From assembly GCF_016086655.4 (NCBI RefSeq), contig NC_052140.2, forward strand, positions 23,002,001 through 23,066,000: a DNA stretch of 64,000 nt, in the 5' to 3' direction. Position 1 is the stretch's first letter, and every line of letters begins with the position of its first letter. The notes beneath the pieces were generated by a model. It worked only from the letters and a program-made list of their open reading frames with translations. It did no database searches and was not told where the DNA came from. This DNA is from Lepeophtheirus salmonis. Taxonomy: Eukaryota > Arthropoda > Copepoda > Siphonostomatoida > Caligidae. Shown in pieces: positions 1 through 11,789 of the stretch. Both the position numbers and the translations under genes were made by a program.

Positions 1-534
1 AGCACCCACTCTCTTTTGGTTCAAGGAACATGAAGGGGGGGGGGGTCCCTTGCTGTCCCAATTACCGCAAGGGACATGATGGCGCCGGAAATTTTATTTC
101 TTTTATAGTGGTCTCTCCAGCCTAACAAAGCTTTTTCAACACACTTTTTTGATAGCTCTCTTGACAGTTTGGTGTCAAACTGTCAAGATATCTTGCATGG
201 CCCTCATGAGGGGATTAGCCTGGGCTATTTTATTTAACACCTCGAGGTCCAGTTTGGCTTTTTTGACAGAGCCTTACTTTCTCTCGAACTAATGACGGCG
301 CAGATGGTGGTCCTGGAGACGCCCAACTGCATTGATTGCGCGAATGAAAATTCGTCCATCACATTCAAGTGTCCTTTTTTCGACTTGTACGTAGCTAGAA
401 AGTTTATTTTAATTTATAACTAATTCTTTATGCTTTAATATATCGAAATTTAAATTAACTCCAATCACTCAACCTTCTTAAACTACTGAATTAGTAACTA
501 TTGACTGTGTTCAAATTTCAATGGACCACCCTGG
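1..534 (-). mobile_element. Tc1-like element, 5' part, truncated by window start
   Basis: Reading the minus strand from 534 downwards, the terminal repeat (ccagggtggtccattgaaa) is followed by the DNA-binding part of a Tc1-like transposase. This includes the stretch homologous to 'cgcgcactccaagcagttg' seen in the copy at 14.6 kb. The coding frame has stops and the element leaves the window at base 1. A G homopolymer at 36-46 lies inside it. It is a dead copy of the same family as those at 2.7, 6.9, 14.6 and 56.4 kb. Confidence 0.75.
160..187. repeat. Perfect 11-bp-arm inverted repeat inside the Tc1 remnant
   Basis: Bases 160-170 (cttgacagttt) and 177-187 (aaactgtcaag) are exact reverse complements around a 6-base loop. 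It lies within the decayed transposase of the Tc1-like copy and is probably incidental or a copy-specific mutation product. Confidence 0.7.
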
Positions 535-1720
535 ATTCATACTTTAATTTCAAAGTGCATTTAATATAGTGACGAAACTATCATCTGTTTGTTGAGGACA
601 TAAGTGTTGTGATAACATAAAGACAATCTTGAACTATAATCATAAAAATGATTAATGGACAATTTTTTTGTAAATCATATTTTTGTTCAGCCACATATAA
701 CACAAACATATTTGGGTCATTTAGAGGTTTTGTAGTCGAGTATATAATTTGAGATATCCTAAATTTTAAATAGAGTTTTATCCTTTGTTCTGGATAACAG
801 GTGTAGTAAAGTAAAAGTCCATTATTTTTTCCAATAAATGGCTTTAGTAATGTGTATCTCACGTTGTATAAGTGCGAATAGAAAAACTGTATTGATTGAA
901 AGATCAAAGAGGGACACCAGCAATGAGAAAATAGATCATATTTTACAGTTATTCTTCAATAATGGTGAGAATTTAGGCTAGCAGCTGAAAATGTAGATTG
1001 TGTTAGTTGTAGACATTTTAATAGATCCCTTGTAAGCAGCTGTAAGATGAAGTAAATAAACACAAGTCCCACTCTCTATCAAGTAGGTTTGTGTTTGTTC
1101 ATAGCTTGGTTTGGTCCAGTCCTCTATTTCAACCAGTGGTATCTGTACGAAGCATTGTTGGTCTTTGGAACGTGTAGTGTATGGAAACCCCTTCCATATA
1201 TTAGTTTTAACATTGTGTACCTTTTTAACATCTTAGGCAGTGAAGCTTATACTTTCAATCGTCACTCCCTTCTTACCCGTGGGTCGGGTATCTAACTGTG
1301 CCTTAGTTATTACATGCTTTGGCCCGTGTATTCAAGTGAAACTATATAATATACTCTTTAAATTATACCTCTTCCGGCATCACCAGTCTTAAATTTATTT
1401 TACCAATTGGCCTGGCGAAGAGACTGGTTATAAATATATTCATTATTATATCTTAGGTACGCAACAGAACCGATCCATATGACCGTCAGTCCTTGGAACC
1501 GCCAGTCTTTAACTTTCGATTATTTTAACACATATAATTATATATATATATAACACATTATATTAAAAATGTCATTAGTTTATTTGGTCAAATCAGTAAT
1601 ATGCGCAATGTATTTAGAACACTGCACATATCTTACAAAAAATATTCATGCTCTCCTTAAAGTGCAACATAATACGAACTTATGTTATTTTGACTTAGTT
1701 ATATAATATATATTCTATTA
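535..1720. other. No gene recognised
   Basis: AT-rich sequence with a short TA microsatellite near 1535-1550. Short open frames are present but have no recognisable domain or consistent codon signal. I see no transposon ends. Confidence 0.5.
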
Positions 1721-1722
1721 TA

Positions 1723-2200
1723 CAGGATCGTTCAGGTAAATCCGGACCTCCTATAACTGCATCCTGATCAATAAGGGAAGCAAGTAAAGGTTTAAAATTT
1801 TGTTTACAGGTATTAATAAAACAATATGTACTCTATCTTCGCGAATCATTCGCATGATACGAGGCCTAAATAATTGGCTGGCCTTGACCACGTCCTTGGG
1901 GGAAACTTTGTCCCATTACTTGATGATGGAGGCTTTCAAGGAGTGACTACTGTTGTGGGAATTAGCAAAGTAAACTTTCTTCTCTAACTCACCCTAAACG
2001 AAGTAATCCATATTATTAATATTGGGGGAGTTAGAGGACCAGGTGTTTGGGTTTCAAAATGACACTTTCTCTTCTGTAAGCAAGTTTTGGCTCTTCGAGG
2101 TCTTGTGAGGGGTGCTGAGGCTTGTTGAAAAAGGAATTAGACAACATTGGCATTAGCTTTTATCTATAGTATCACTTGATCAGACAGGAGATCACAGTAC
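1723..2200 (-). pseudogene. Mariner/ITm transposase C-terminal remnant
   Basis: On the minus strand the sequence encodes the end of an ITm transposase. A motif of the type NSPDLNPMDYFVWGELEKK is readable with substitutions; the catalytic-region PDLN reads PNIN. It continues to the usual C-terminal KASQLFRPRI block, with at least two in-frame stops. The terminal repeat abuts TA at 1721-1722 and reads caggatcgttcaggtaaat. It resembles the TIR of the complete element at 53815-55103, so both may be one family. Only the 3' third remains; its upstream end meets a Tc1-like fragment at about 2206. Confidence 0.7.
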
Positions 2201-2205
2201 CTATA

Positions 2206-2310
2206 AGCACCCACTCTCTTTTGGTTCAAGGAACATGAAGAGAGGGGGGGGGCCTTGCTGTCCCAATTACCGCAAGGGACATGATGGTGCCGGAAATTTT
2301 ATTTTAGTGT
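2206..2310 (-). repeat. Second copy of the first ~100 bp of the window (Tc1-like fragment)
   Basis: Bases 2206-2310 repeat bases 1-100 almost exactly, including the G run and the block gacatgatgg-gccggaaatt. It is an internal piece of the same Tc1-like family, same strand, without its terminal repeats. Confidence 0.8.
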
Positions 2311-2738
2311 ATAACAAAATTAAAAACACTCTCATTCACGTGCTAAAGATATATTTTATTCTCTTTAAGGAACGACAATTAGGACTGGATTGGATGGGAT
2401 CTACTAGTCTGGATCGTGATCTTCGTTCAAAAAGAAGAACTGACAAGGGCATAGGCAAGAATGACTCCTTTGTCTACCCTCAATTCTACACTGAGTCCAA
2501 CTGGGGATTATATTTATAACTTCCCAACCAAACCTCTCCCTTTGTAATGAACACATATATTCGTAGCTTTGGTTGTCTGTCCCAAAAACTGAAAGTCTAA
2601 TGATAACAACAGCTTTATTACAAAAAAAAAAAAAACACTTTTTCAGCTCCCGACAAACACAAAATTTTTTACAAATTACAAAATGATTAGGATTTACAAC
2701 CCTACTTATAAATAAGGATGGCTACGCCACTCTACATA

Positions 2739-3497
2739 CTGGATTGTCCATTGAAATATGAACACTCACTCATTCACTAATTAATTAAGTTTGAGTGATT
2801 GAAATTAATTTAAATTCCCATATATTAAAGCATAATCAATTTGTTATAAAACAAAACAAACCTGAGCTCTCTAGTTGAAAAAATGACACTTAAACGGGAT
2901 TGGCACACTTCAAACAGTTGGGTGTCTCCAGAACCACCGTCTAAGACATCAGCAACTTCAAAACTTTGGAGAAGAAGAAAGGCTGTGTTAAAAAGGCCAA
3001 ACCGGACCTGGAAAAGTTAAAGAAAACTGTCCAAGTCAATCCCCTTTGGTCTAAGTGGGACCATGCAAGAGATCTCGAAGTTTCACACCAGACTATTTAG
3101 AGATCTATCTATCAAAAAGTGTGTGAAAAGAGCTTTTAAGTATGGAAAGGTCACCTTTGACCCCAGAATGGAAAGAACCCCATCTCCTCCGTTGCAAGAC
3201 TCATTGCAATGAGTTTTTTCAGTTCTTTTTTGACACTTTTGACCCCTTAGGTGCATGCTGAAGGTAAGACCAGCAGTATCTGCCCTCCAAACACCGAGGC
3301 CCTCAAAACCACCGTCAGACAGCAGTGGCCTACTACAGAGAACTGCATCTGCGGCAGGTGGAAGGCTACATTAATGATTAAGATAGCCCTGACAGACATC
3401 TATTTACAGCATTAATTTTGTGTCAATTCTGTAGTTAGTTAATTATCTGGTTGAAGATTAAAATTCAAAGTGTTCAGTTTTTTAATGGATCACTCGG
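2739..3497 (+). mobile_element. Tc1-like element with both TIRs, internally deleted
   Basis: A 759 bp copy flanked by TA (2737-2738 and 3498-3499). The left end reads ctggattgtccattgaaat and the right end is its degenerate reverse complement. The interior holds broken transposase sequence. The helix-turn-helix region lies near 2895-3010 (homologous to 'ccaagcagttgggtgtctcc'). The C-terminal part lies near 3240-3370. The central catalytic region is missing and several stops interrupt all frames. A full Tc1 is about 1.3 kb, so about 40 percent is lost. Confidence 0.8.
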
Positions 3498-3499
3498 TA

Positions 3500-4480
3500 T
3501 TTACTTATTCCCCATTTCAATACTTTGTACATATAATCGTGAGACGCTTTTACACCTTCGGGTGTATCTCTAGATAATTAAAAGTACCCTTCCCATAAAA
3601 GACTATGCAAGGGAAGGACCTATAATTTTGTTGGCTCATTTACCTATGACTTGAGTCTCTTTCCTTCCCCCCTTCTTTCTTTGTCATCCTTGGACACGAC
3701 TTGGCTTTTATCTCTCCAACATTCATAAGTGACTTGTCTTTTTATTTTTCTATAGGCAATTAAAAAAGTTAAAAAGATATTAGTTTTTTTTTTTACCCTC
3801 TAATTAGATTTGTAACCTCCTAACTTTTAGGGATGTTTTTTTTTTTTTTTGTTTCTATGGCAAGGTAGGACATATAATGTATACAAAGAGTATATATATT
3901 GTGTTCAAATAGAATATATATATTTTTTGCAGGCTTAGGCCCCATCGTATGTGCTTGGTTTTGTAGACTTGTATGACCAGGGGTGCCACTCATAATTTTA
4001 TAAAAAAACTCATAAGTTGTTTATTTGAGCTCAAGGAGACGGACTAGAATCTCCTTTTCTAAAAAAGGTAGGTTTATCTAGACAAAATTTTACGATGGGA
4101 TTGGTGTCATACCAAAGTTAGTTAAAACTTTAACCGTCTCAAACCGGTCTAGAATTATCAAAGCGAAATCTAACACTAATATTTAGTCCCAGGCTACGAA
4201 AAGAGTGTATTTTTTTATGTTCCCTGTTTCAAAAGCTTGCAGAATTCTTCTCATTTCCGTCCGTCATAAATTACTACTAATTCTGCACCATTTTACGCAT
4301 CATTCAATACTTCTTTATTTGAAGAAGGTTGAAGCTTTGCACGCATTGAATGTTATTATATACTCATTTAAGAGTGACTCTTTGAAATTACCCTATTTTC
4401 ATATTTTAAGAAAAAGTTAATATAATTGTGTTTTTTATTTCATTATTATGTTTGGTCAGTTTGGAGTTGCACCGATGAGA
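3500..4480. other. No gene recognised
   Basis: AT-rich sequence with T homopolymers near 3785 and 3837. No domain, transposon end or splice-bounded exon was recognised. Confidence 0.5.
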
Positions 4481-4484
4481 TATA

Positions 4485-4975
4485 CAGGGTGCCCTGTAAC
4501 TCTCAGAACAGCAACTTCAACTTAATATTTCTTTTATACAGTTGTATATTTTTAAATTATGGGCGCCATCATTTCGCTTCATTTGGGAAGGGAAGAGCTG
4601 TAGGCCCATTACCGAGACCCTGTGAATAAACCTCTGTGTGTCTAAGTCATCGATCTACTACACAATCAAATAGTATCACAGACCGGGATTGTCGATGACA
4701 GGTCCAGGAATGGAGGCTTGAGCTCTATGAGGACACCCAGTTTGATCAAAGCAACGAGTTCGAAGATTAACCGTAAAAAGAATGTATCTCTGAGAAAGAT
4801 AACTTAATTGGGGGGGTTGTGTCTCGAGAAACCATGCGTCAGGTGGTCAAAGAGGAGCTGAGGATGAAGCCTTACACTCCACAATCTGCGACAGCTTCTC
4901 AGAAAAGCCACTATAGCAAAGAGGCCCACCCAAGTGAGGGTTTTCAATGAGGAGACTATAACATGCCCAATAAAT
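4485..4975 (+). pseudogene. Mariner/ITm 5' remnant (helix-turn-helix part)
   Basis: It starts after TA (4483-4484) with cagggtgccctgtaactct, a mariner-type end. The following DNA is a broken transposase N-terminus. Around 4828-4930 a readable piece, SRETMRQVVKEELRMKPYT, matches the second helix-turn-helix and linker of ITm transposases. Upstream frames contain several stops. No 3' end was seen; the remnant fades by about 4975. Confidence 0.6.
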
Positions 4976-4979
4976 TTAT

Positions 4980-5520
4980 TTATGGTTAATTACATCCACT
5001 AATGTAAAATTAAAATATTTCCTGATGTGGTAACTTCGACAATTGGAAGATTGTTTGACAGATTAGTTACTTAGCTCTCATGACGTTTTAATAGATCAGA
5101 TGTTTGAAGACAATCGACGAATATATCTCTAATTTATTATAATTGAAATTAAGTGTACCACTAGTTAAGGTCAACCCAGTATATGAGACATTTAATTTGA
5201 ACAAATGTTTTCACCCTGCACAACATTCCAGGTATGTAGCAAATTTATTGTTATTGCTCTATTAAAATTATACTCTGTGTCATTTTCACGCTTTAATCTT
5301 AAATTTCCCTTAGGTATAAAGACAATTTGCTCATCCACTATGTAATTAAAATTACATTTTATTTGACAGAAAATATAAAAATATTTTACTATTAAGTATA
5401 TTAGAGCTAGTCTTTTCTGATCGAATCCGATCCATCATAGCTGTATGACGTATTAAACAACTGTCATAGAGACTTTCCACGGATCATAGAGAGGAAGAAG
5501 CCGACAAGACCCCATTGTAT
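4980..5520. other. No gene recognised
   Basis: AT-rich intergenic sequence with no transposon ends or coding signal that I can identify. Confidence 0.5.
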
Positions 5521-5524
5521 ATTA

Positions 5525-6499
5525 GGGTGGTTCGTTTTTTTAACTTCATAGGGTAACCTATGCAAAATTTCAGCTTATTACGATATCATATTTAGGTAGA
5601 AAATTTCATGCAAAGTTTGAAAGGAGACAAAAGTTCTTTATATCGTACATTAAGATTAAAATATAGCTTTAATCATTATGTTGCATTAATTAATTGTGAT
5701 AGACATTATTCTAACCTATAAAAAATATTTAAAAGTTTTTTTTTTCTGAAGATACTATATGATGCAAAAAGACAGAATAACATTAGAAAAATTTTATGTT
5801 TATTTCCAGAAAAAATAAAAAATGTATTTTTTTTTCCCCTTTCAAAATACTTTTAATAGGTTAGAAAAATGGCAATAAAATTTTTGTAATAAGAAAACAA
5901 CTAAAAACGTCTTTTTAGTATCTATATTCACTAAGTTTTTGTATTGTCCTACGACGTCATCTTTAGGTCGAACATTTCGATCAAATTATGAAAAAAGGAA
6001 ACACTCTTAATTCACTGAATAAATATATTGAAATACATTTTTAATTATTTTGCATAAAATAATTTTGATAAACGTTTTTTTAACCTATAAAAAGTATTGT
6101 AAAATTTTATTCTAAAATTCTCTTATTGAACAAAAAAAGTTAGGAAAATTTGATAATCCGCGTATTGTGTCCACTATATTTTTACAATTTCAAAAAATAA
6201 AGATCAAAATTGTCTTACCTTATTCTCTCTTTTTGCTCTATAGGGTAGCTTTAGATTAAACAAATTGTAATATTTTTTATAGGTTAGAACTATAACAATT
6301 GGACAATGTAAAATAATGATCAATACTGTATTTTAATGCTTATGGATAAAACAATTTTTTTTTGTCAAACGGGAGTTGCTACCTAAAGATGACATCGTAG
6401 CCACAATGAAATTTTGCATAGGTAATTTTCCAATCATATGACTACTTTTTTGCATAAGCCGTAATCGAAATTCGAAAAAAACTTAAAAACAAACCTCCC
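5525..6499. mobile_element. Non-autonomous TIR element with two internal inverted-repeat units
   Basis: The ends are gggtggttcgttttttta (left) and, reading inward from the right, gggaggtttgtttttaag, each next to a TA (5523-5524 and 6500-6501). No transposase is encoded. Inside are two tandem foldback units. The words aacctataaaaa at about 5712 and 6082 are each answered about 140-190 bp later by the inverse, taggttagaa (about 5858 and 6281). A block with gtcatctttaggtc near 5957 recurs inverted near 6380. Related blocks occur at 27.54 and 52.43 kb, and a lone similar end sits at 44.55 kb. Confidence 0.65.
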
Positions 6500-6909
6500 T
6501 ACAGTACACATCCTCTCTCAAATCACACATTATTCTTTATATATATATGTGTGTGTATAATTTTTTGACGGAATTATGATGGATGACCAACCAAGGATGA
6601 TGGAAAAAGGCCAGAAGGCATCGTCCCATACGCTTTATATTTTTATATATTATATATTAAAGCGCTACTACCTATTCGTCTACAATAATACAATTTGTAT
6701 AGTCCATATTTTCTAACTAATTATAACTCGATAAAAAAATATGATATAATACCAGGTGAATTTTTGTTAAATAAAAATATTATAAAGAGACAATGACTGC
6801 TCTAGTAAGGGTGAATGAAGCGTATTTTCTTTTGTTTCACGTTCAGAAGACTATTTATAAATGGGGCAAAAAGACCCATAGCAAATTGGGGAGGAATTTC
6901 AAAATTGTA

Positions 6910-7727
6910 CTGGGTGGCCCATTGAAATATGAACACTTACTAATTCCATAATAAATTATGTTAAGTAATTGAAATTCATTCATATTTTGATATATTTACA
7001 GATAAGAAATTTGTTACAAAACAATACAAACTTGAGATCTCTAGCTTATACACACGTCAAGAAAATTAAACCTGTACGTGATTGACAAAGTTTAATTCGC
7101 GCACTCCAAGAAGTGTGGTGTTTCCAGGATTTCGGTCTACGTCGTCAGCAAGTCCGAAATATTGGAGAGGATGAAGGGCTCTGTCAAAAAGGGCAACTTG
7201 GACCTGGAGGAGTTATAGAAAGCTGTCCAGGCCAACCTCCTCAATTCCATGTGGCTCCATACAAGAGATCTTGGATTTGATTTTCACACAAGACTGTCCA
7301 TAGATCTATCAAACAAGCAGATAGAAAGAGGCTTTTGAGAGATGGAGGGGCCTCTTTTGACACCAGCAATGAAAGAAACCTATCTCCTCCATTGTAAGAC
7401 TTTTTTAGCATCCCCCCCCCAGCCCTGATGCAAACTCCCTCGACAATACCTATTGTGTGCATCTCTCGAGGAAAAGGCCAGCAGTGTACATCATCCAAAC
7501 ACTAAGGGCCTCAAAGCCACTCTCAACCAACACTCGGATTTCATGATAGAGGACTACATCTGTAGCAGGTTCCAAGCCTTCAGCCGACCCTGAGAAGGCA
7601 CTACTAGCACTAAGGGCAGTTATATTAATGATTGAGAGAGCTTAGACACATATCTATTTATGGTATTAATTATGGTGAAATTATATTGTTAATTAATAAA
7701 TTATATTCTGTTGAAGTTTACAATTCA
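6910..7727 (+). mobile_element. Tc1-like element, 3' TIR lost
   Basis: The left end ctgggtggcccattgaaat follows TA at 6908-6909. The interior carries a broken Tc1 transposase: DNA-binding half near 7095-7330 and C-terminal half near 7430-7650. There are frameshifts, a C homopolymer at 7412-7421 and a missing catalytic centre. The right end stops within the subterminal sequence at about 7727, where another transposase fragment begins. The terminal repeat expected there is absent. Confidence 0.75.
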
Positions 7728-7734
7728 GGAGGGT

Positions 7735-8260
7735 CGTTGGGCCAAGATGTAGAATGACGGTAAAGACCTTCTCAGGAAAGCAGGAAGTAGATGACACAAT
7801 TTGAAGAGGAATCAGGTGTTCTATCGAGCTTGGAGAAAAAGATCAAAGAAAATCCCACCAAATTTATGAATCACCTCATCAACGACCTCTCCGTGGCTTC
7901 TAGGGCCAACAGGAGGTCCTTGAAGAGCTATTTGAGATTGTCCTCATACACAAAGATCCTACACCAACTTCTTAAAGGTATTATGAAGCTCAGGAGGCTC
8001 GAGGGGTAAACAGATGTGGGCCCTTCTTCACCAGATTTGACCCTGCTGGACTCTGCTGTGTGGGGCACTTTATAGAAGAAAACCAACAAAACTCCACCCT
8101 CAGACGTAGTCTCACTGAAAGCCGCTATAGTGACTGTGTGGGACAACATGTGGGAGGAGTTTATCATCAACTCCTGCAAGGCCTTCTGGAGACATTTAAG
8201 GCTGTGGTGGATGCTGAAGGAGGTCTTATTGAGTGACCAAAATTTGCAAAGGCCTTGTTT
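7735..8260 (+). pseudogene. Mariner/ITm transposase, internally deleted
   Basis: The open frame at 7791-8009 carries a helix-turn-helix block (SLEKKIKENPTKFMNHLIND, then a SLKSYLR motif). This matches the second HTH plus the 'LGLSSY' linker of ITm transposases. The sequence then jumps directly to the C-terminal end near 8035 (a DLTLLDSAVWGTL-like motif in place of DLNPLDyaVWG). It continues to the usual C-terminal helix ending near 8230. The catalytic centre is deleted and the frame changes between halves. It abuts the broken Tc1 copy at 7727. Confidence 0.65.
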
Positions 8261-8379
8261 ACAAGTTTTGTAAAATATATATTTATATTTTTTTTTTCGT
8301 TATTGAAAATAAAGGTTGGATTGAAATATTTTTAAGCCAACCTCTCAAGTCATCATTTTGATGGCCAACCCTTTAAATA

Positions 8380-10920
8380 AAGATATCAATTAATTTAGAA
8401 GAAATATTACATGTTAAATAAGATATGATGCAAATAAGACAAAGGAAATATTATTTTCAAGATAACTTTAAATCAAAATTATTAGCCCCTAATTCATGGA
8501 GTAGCTGACCATTTCTGTGTCGGTGTTTTAAGCATTTTTTTTTTCCTATCAAGAAGTGAATCTCTTCTGTAAACCTGAAGCCAAATAAAACAAGATACTC
8601 CCAAACTAGCGAACCTGTTTCGAAACAATGAGGATAACTTGTGCCGAGTATATTTATAATTAAACGACATATCCATATTTTTGCAAATTATAAATCTTAA
8701 TAATTTCAAATTAATATGTTCCTATTCCCTAACATTTTCGTTACTCAAACGCACCCTTTATGTTCAGACCTGACATATCCCAAATTATTAAATTAGTGAG
8801 ACGTGTTTAGTACTCCCAACGATCTTCAATAAAGTCATGACTGTGCATCCCTCTCTGAGAAAATACATCAATCGAGTACTGTATGAAATAATTCATAAGC
8901 AACTGGTTTATGGATGACTCGTATGTAGTAGTGCCCGGCATTGCCCAGAGTAATTAGGAGTCGGCTAAAAGATAAATTTTTCTTTAATAATATGAAAGGT
9001 ATGTCCCAAACAAATACTCTCTATTTTTCATGGGCACGCTCACACGTAAGTACTCCAAAACAAGGGAAAGTGAGGATATTTGTTACTTAAGGATATTTAT
9101 TTTTTCACTGTCATAAGCTTCACAATTTAAAAGATAATTCACCGCCCAGGCAATATGACACAGGTAGCTACCTAAGGCAAATAATTCCAAAGTAGATTTG
9201 ATGTAGTGCAATGATTAATAGCCCTTTATTGATGTTTTCAAAACTAACCCAAAAGTAGGAAACAAGGAAAAACTGTCAATTGTTATATTTAAGCATTTAT
9301 TTTTCATTTTATTACAGTTTGTCAGCATAAAGTAAATACTTATCATTACATATATAAGATAAACAAATAAAATATTTAAAGAAATAGACCAAATAGTGAA
9401 TACTAAAATTAAAAAATATATTTTTTTACAATATACTGTGATTAATAATTAAAGTATAACATGCAATTACACAAAAAAATAAATATAATTGAATATAATA
9501 TATTTATACACATAAATATTACGAGTATATATAATAAAAATGTGATGTAACAAGTCTACTCCATAGTGTTGGAATCAGAATAAATGATGTGAACTAAATA
9601 TTGAAACCATAAATATATTACAAACATGTTAATGAATTGAACAACATGATAGACTCGGATATTTAATAAAAGAAAATTATAATCTAATTTTTTATAATAG
9701 AAATATATCTCAACAAACACTTATCTAAAAAGTTTACTTTTTGTGTCAAAAATTTCTAGGTCGAAATTCTCTATAACTGTAAGCATTAGGTATCCCGGTT
9801 TTTATGTTGATTTGATAAACAAAGGAAGACATTCAATTGTATAAAATGTAGCCAATTTTCGAATGTATCTTCAAATGTAGAATCCAAAACTGATTTTAGG
9901 TTTTCTCTCAGTAGTCTGAGTTACTGGATAGTATTTTTCGGAAATATTATCGTTCCGAGTCAAAAAAATTTTACACCTAAAACAATAACCGTATTAAAAG
10001 TAGGATTTATAAAACTTACATCAAAGTGTTTCTGGTGATTGTTTAAGGGTAAAAAATTACTCTGAACGATAATAATCCCGAATTACTATAATCCCAAATG
10101 TTTACAAATTCAGACAACTGAGGGAAAAACTGAGATAAATATTGGATTCTGCTCTCAAAATAAATTCAATTATGGGCTTCAATACATCCGTACAAAATTC
10201 TTGTTCCCAAGTGTTATGAACAAGCTAGACAATAGATATTTCCCTAACGCTTGACATGATGATATGACGCGGAGGATTAGGAGAGTCTTTCTACAATATC
10301 TGGGCTAAGTTTACAATCTAAAGAGAGGAACAAACAGTGGATTAAGGATCATATGTTTGAGGAATCCATTTGATTGCTGATATCTCACTATATTTCTTCT
10401 AAGAAGGAATCAGTTGCACGGATATAACACCCTGAACACTGACTTTCGGTGACATTTAAGGTCGTTTCTCTTCTAATGTGTAATTATTAGTAAAAAAATT
10501 CTAAACTAGTCGGTTTTCTTTATTTGCTATTCTTGGAATGAATACCATTATACTACTAAATAAAATATAGACAATCATATTTTTTCAACAACCATATTTT
10601 ATATAGATGAAACTTAATTCCTTCAGTTAATAAAATTGACAAATTCTACAATAAAAACAATGATTGTCATCCTTCAGAAGTACTATTTTAACTTTGAGAG
10701 GTCAGGAGATAAAATAATAATCATGATTATTATTAAAATATAATTTTAATCGTCAAATCTTTAAATGCAATTTGTAATAATAATAGTTATAGTTATTATT
10801 AAATTATATTTTTAATTGTAAAAATCTTTAAAAGCTAGTTGTAATAATAAATTATTTTATATTAATATATTCATTCAAATTGAAGACATACAAAGTGAAA
10901 TAATCGCCATATTTAACCCT
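8380..10920. other. Upstream of MCPH1-like exon; no further exons recognised
   Basis: This 2.5 kb stretch upstream of the BRCT exon probably contains intron sequence if the gene has an N-terminal BRCT further upstream. It is very AT-rich with stops in every frame. Apart from the short repeat at 8936-9020 I found neither a BRCT-like open frame nor transposon ends. Confidence 0.45.
8936..9020 (+). repeat. Short dispersed repeat, copy 1
   Basis: The segment containing attgcccagagtaattagg and a following 'ggctaaaa...ctttaataatat' block is repeated, with about 80 percent similarity by eye, at 12130-12200. The two copies lie on either side of the MCPH1-like exon in the same orientation. No terminal repeats or coding sequence were recognised. 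Confidence 0.55.
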
Positions 10921-10925
10921 CAAAG

Positions 10926-11786
10926 CTCGACAAATCAACAACTTTTGCCTTCAACAAAACGTATGAAGTCCTTCAAAAATGTTCCGGAGACCCCGCAAAA
11001 GTAGCAATACGCAAACAAACTCCATGTATAACTAAAAGTAGAAATGGACGAATCATACGTGTTGCTGAGACTCCAATTCATGATTCAAAACGGGGAAAAG
11101 ATAAGGAAATTATGATCCAAGAGACTCCTCCAAGTGCTATCAAATTGGATGTAAAAGAACGTACTCAACCAGGAGCCTCTAATTTCAATAGACCTCATGT
11201 ACAAAACGGCATTTCTAAACGCTCTAAAAGCAATATGGTTTGTTCAGTAGAAGGATTTGATGATCCCATTGTAGTTAAACAAATTATCCATCATTTTGGA
11301 TATGAATTGAGTGATTTAGTTACTTCTAAAACAACTCACATCATTTGTTGTTCTGATGGACTTACACAACGAACTCTCAATATTTTGCGTGGAATTCTTT
11401 ATGGGTGTTGGATTGTTTCAAAGGATTGGATATTCAATTCCCTACAGAATGGATATCTGGTGGACGAAATACCATATGAAAGAGTGGACTTTAGCCTTGC
11501 AGTTAAGGTGCGTCGAATTGAACATTTAGATTTTGGTTTGTGTGGCAATGGACTGCTATCTCATTTGGGGAATATTCATGTTTCTCGAAAGTCACGTTTT
11601 TCCACAAGAGATCTTGGAAATATCATTCGACTGGCAGGAGGTAGAATTTCGTCAAATATTCAGACGGCTGATATTATTATTGGAAAATATGAGGGAGCAT
11701 GTAATGCTATTTGTTTAACGGAAGAGTGGCTCTTGGATTCGATTCAACAATACTCTGTTATGCCTTATAATAATTATATCACTTGA
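10926..11786 (+). CDS. Microcephalin (MCPH1)-like protein, terminal exon with tandem BRCT domains
   Basis: This is the only convincing host gene. The first ATG opens a 224-residue frame at 11112-11786, but the same frame is open and protein-like back to about 10920 (stop TAA at 10914). The exon therefore probably begins after the AG at 10924-10925. Counting from the ATG, BRCT one spans about residues 42-122 (TTHIICC strand motif; QRTLNILRGILYGCWIVS with the core Trp). BRCT two spans about 143-219 (LAGGRIS turn; EEWLLDSIQQYSV C-terminal helix with Trp). The RTLN...GCW...DW block and the very C-terminal placement are typical of the microcephalin BRCT pair. That pair binds phosphopeptides such as phosphorylated H2A variants and works in DNA-damage signalling and chromosome condensation. 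The upstream part has two 'ETP' motifs, perhaps phosphorylation sites. The gene ends with TGA at 11784-11786. No N-terminal BRCT was found, so the gene is partial here. Confidence 0.8.
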   Translation, partial: LDKSTTFAFNKTYEVLQKCSGDPAKVAIRKQTPCITKSRNGRIIRVAETPIHDSKRGKDKEIMIQETPPSAIKLDVKERTQPGASNFNRPHVQNGISKRSKSNMVCSVEGFDDPIVVKQIIHHFGYELSDLVTSKTTHIICCSDGLTQRTLNILRGILYGCWIVSKDWIFNSLQNGYLVDEIPYERVDFSLAVKVRRIEHLDFGLCGNGLLSHLGNIHVSRKSRFSTRDLGNIIRLAGGRISSNIQTADIIIGKYEGACNAICLTEEWLLDSIQQYSVMPYNNYIT

Positions 11787-11789
11787 TCT

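Noticed and set aside
1089..1295. 68-residue open frame
   Set aside because: Low complexity, no domain, no splice context; AT-rich intergenic sequence.
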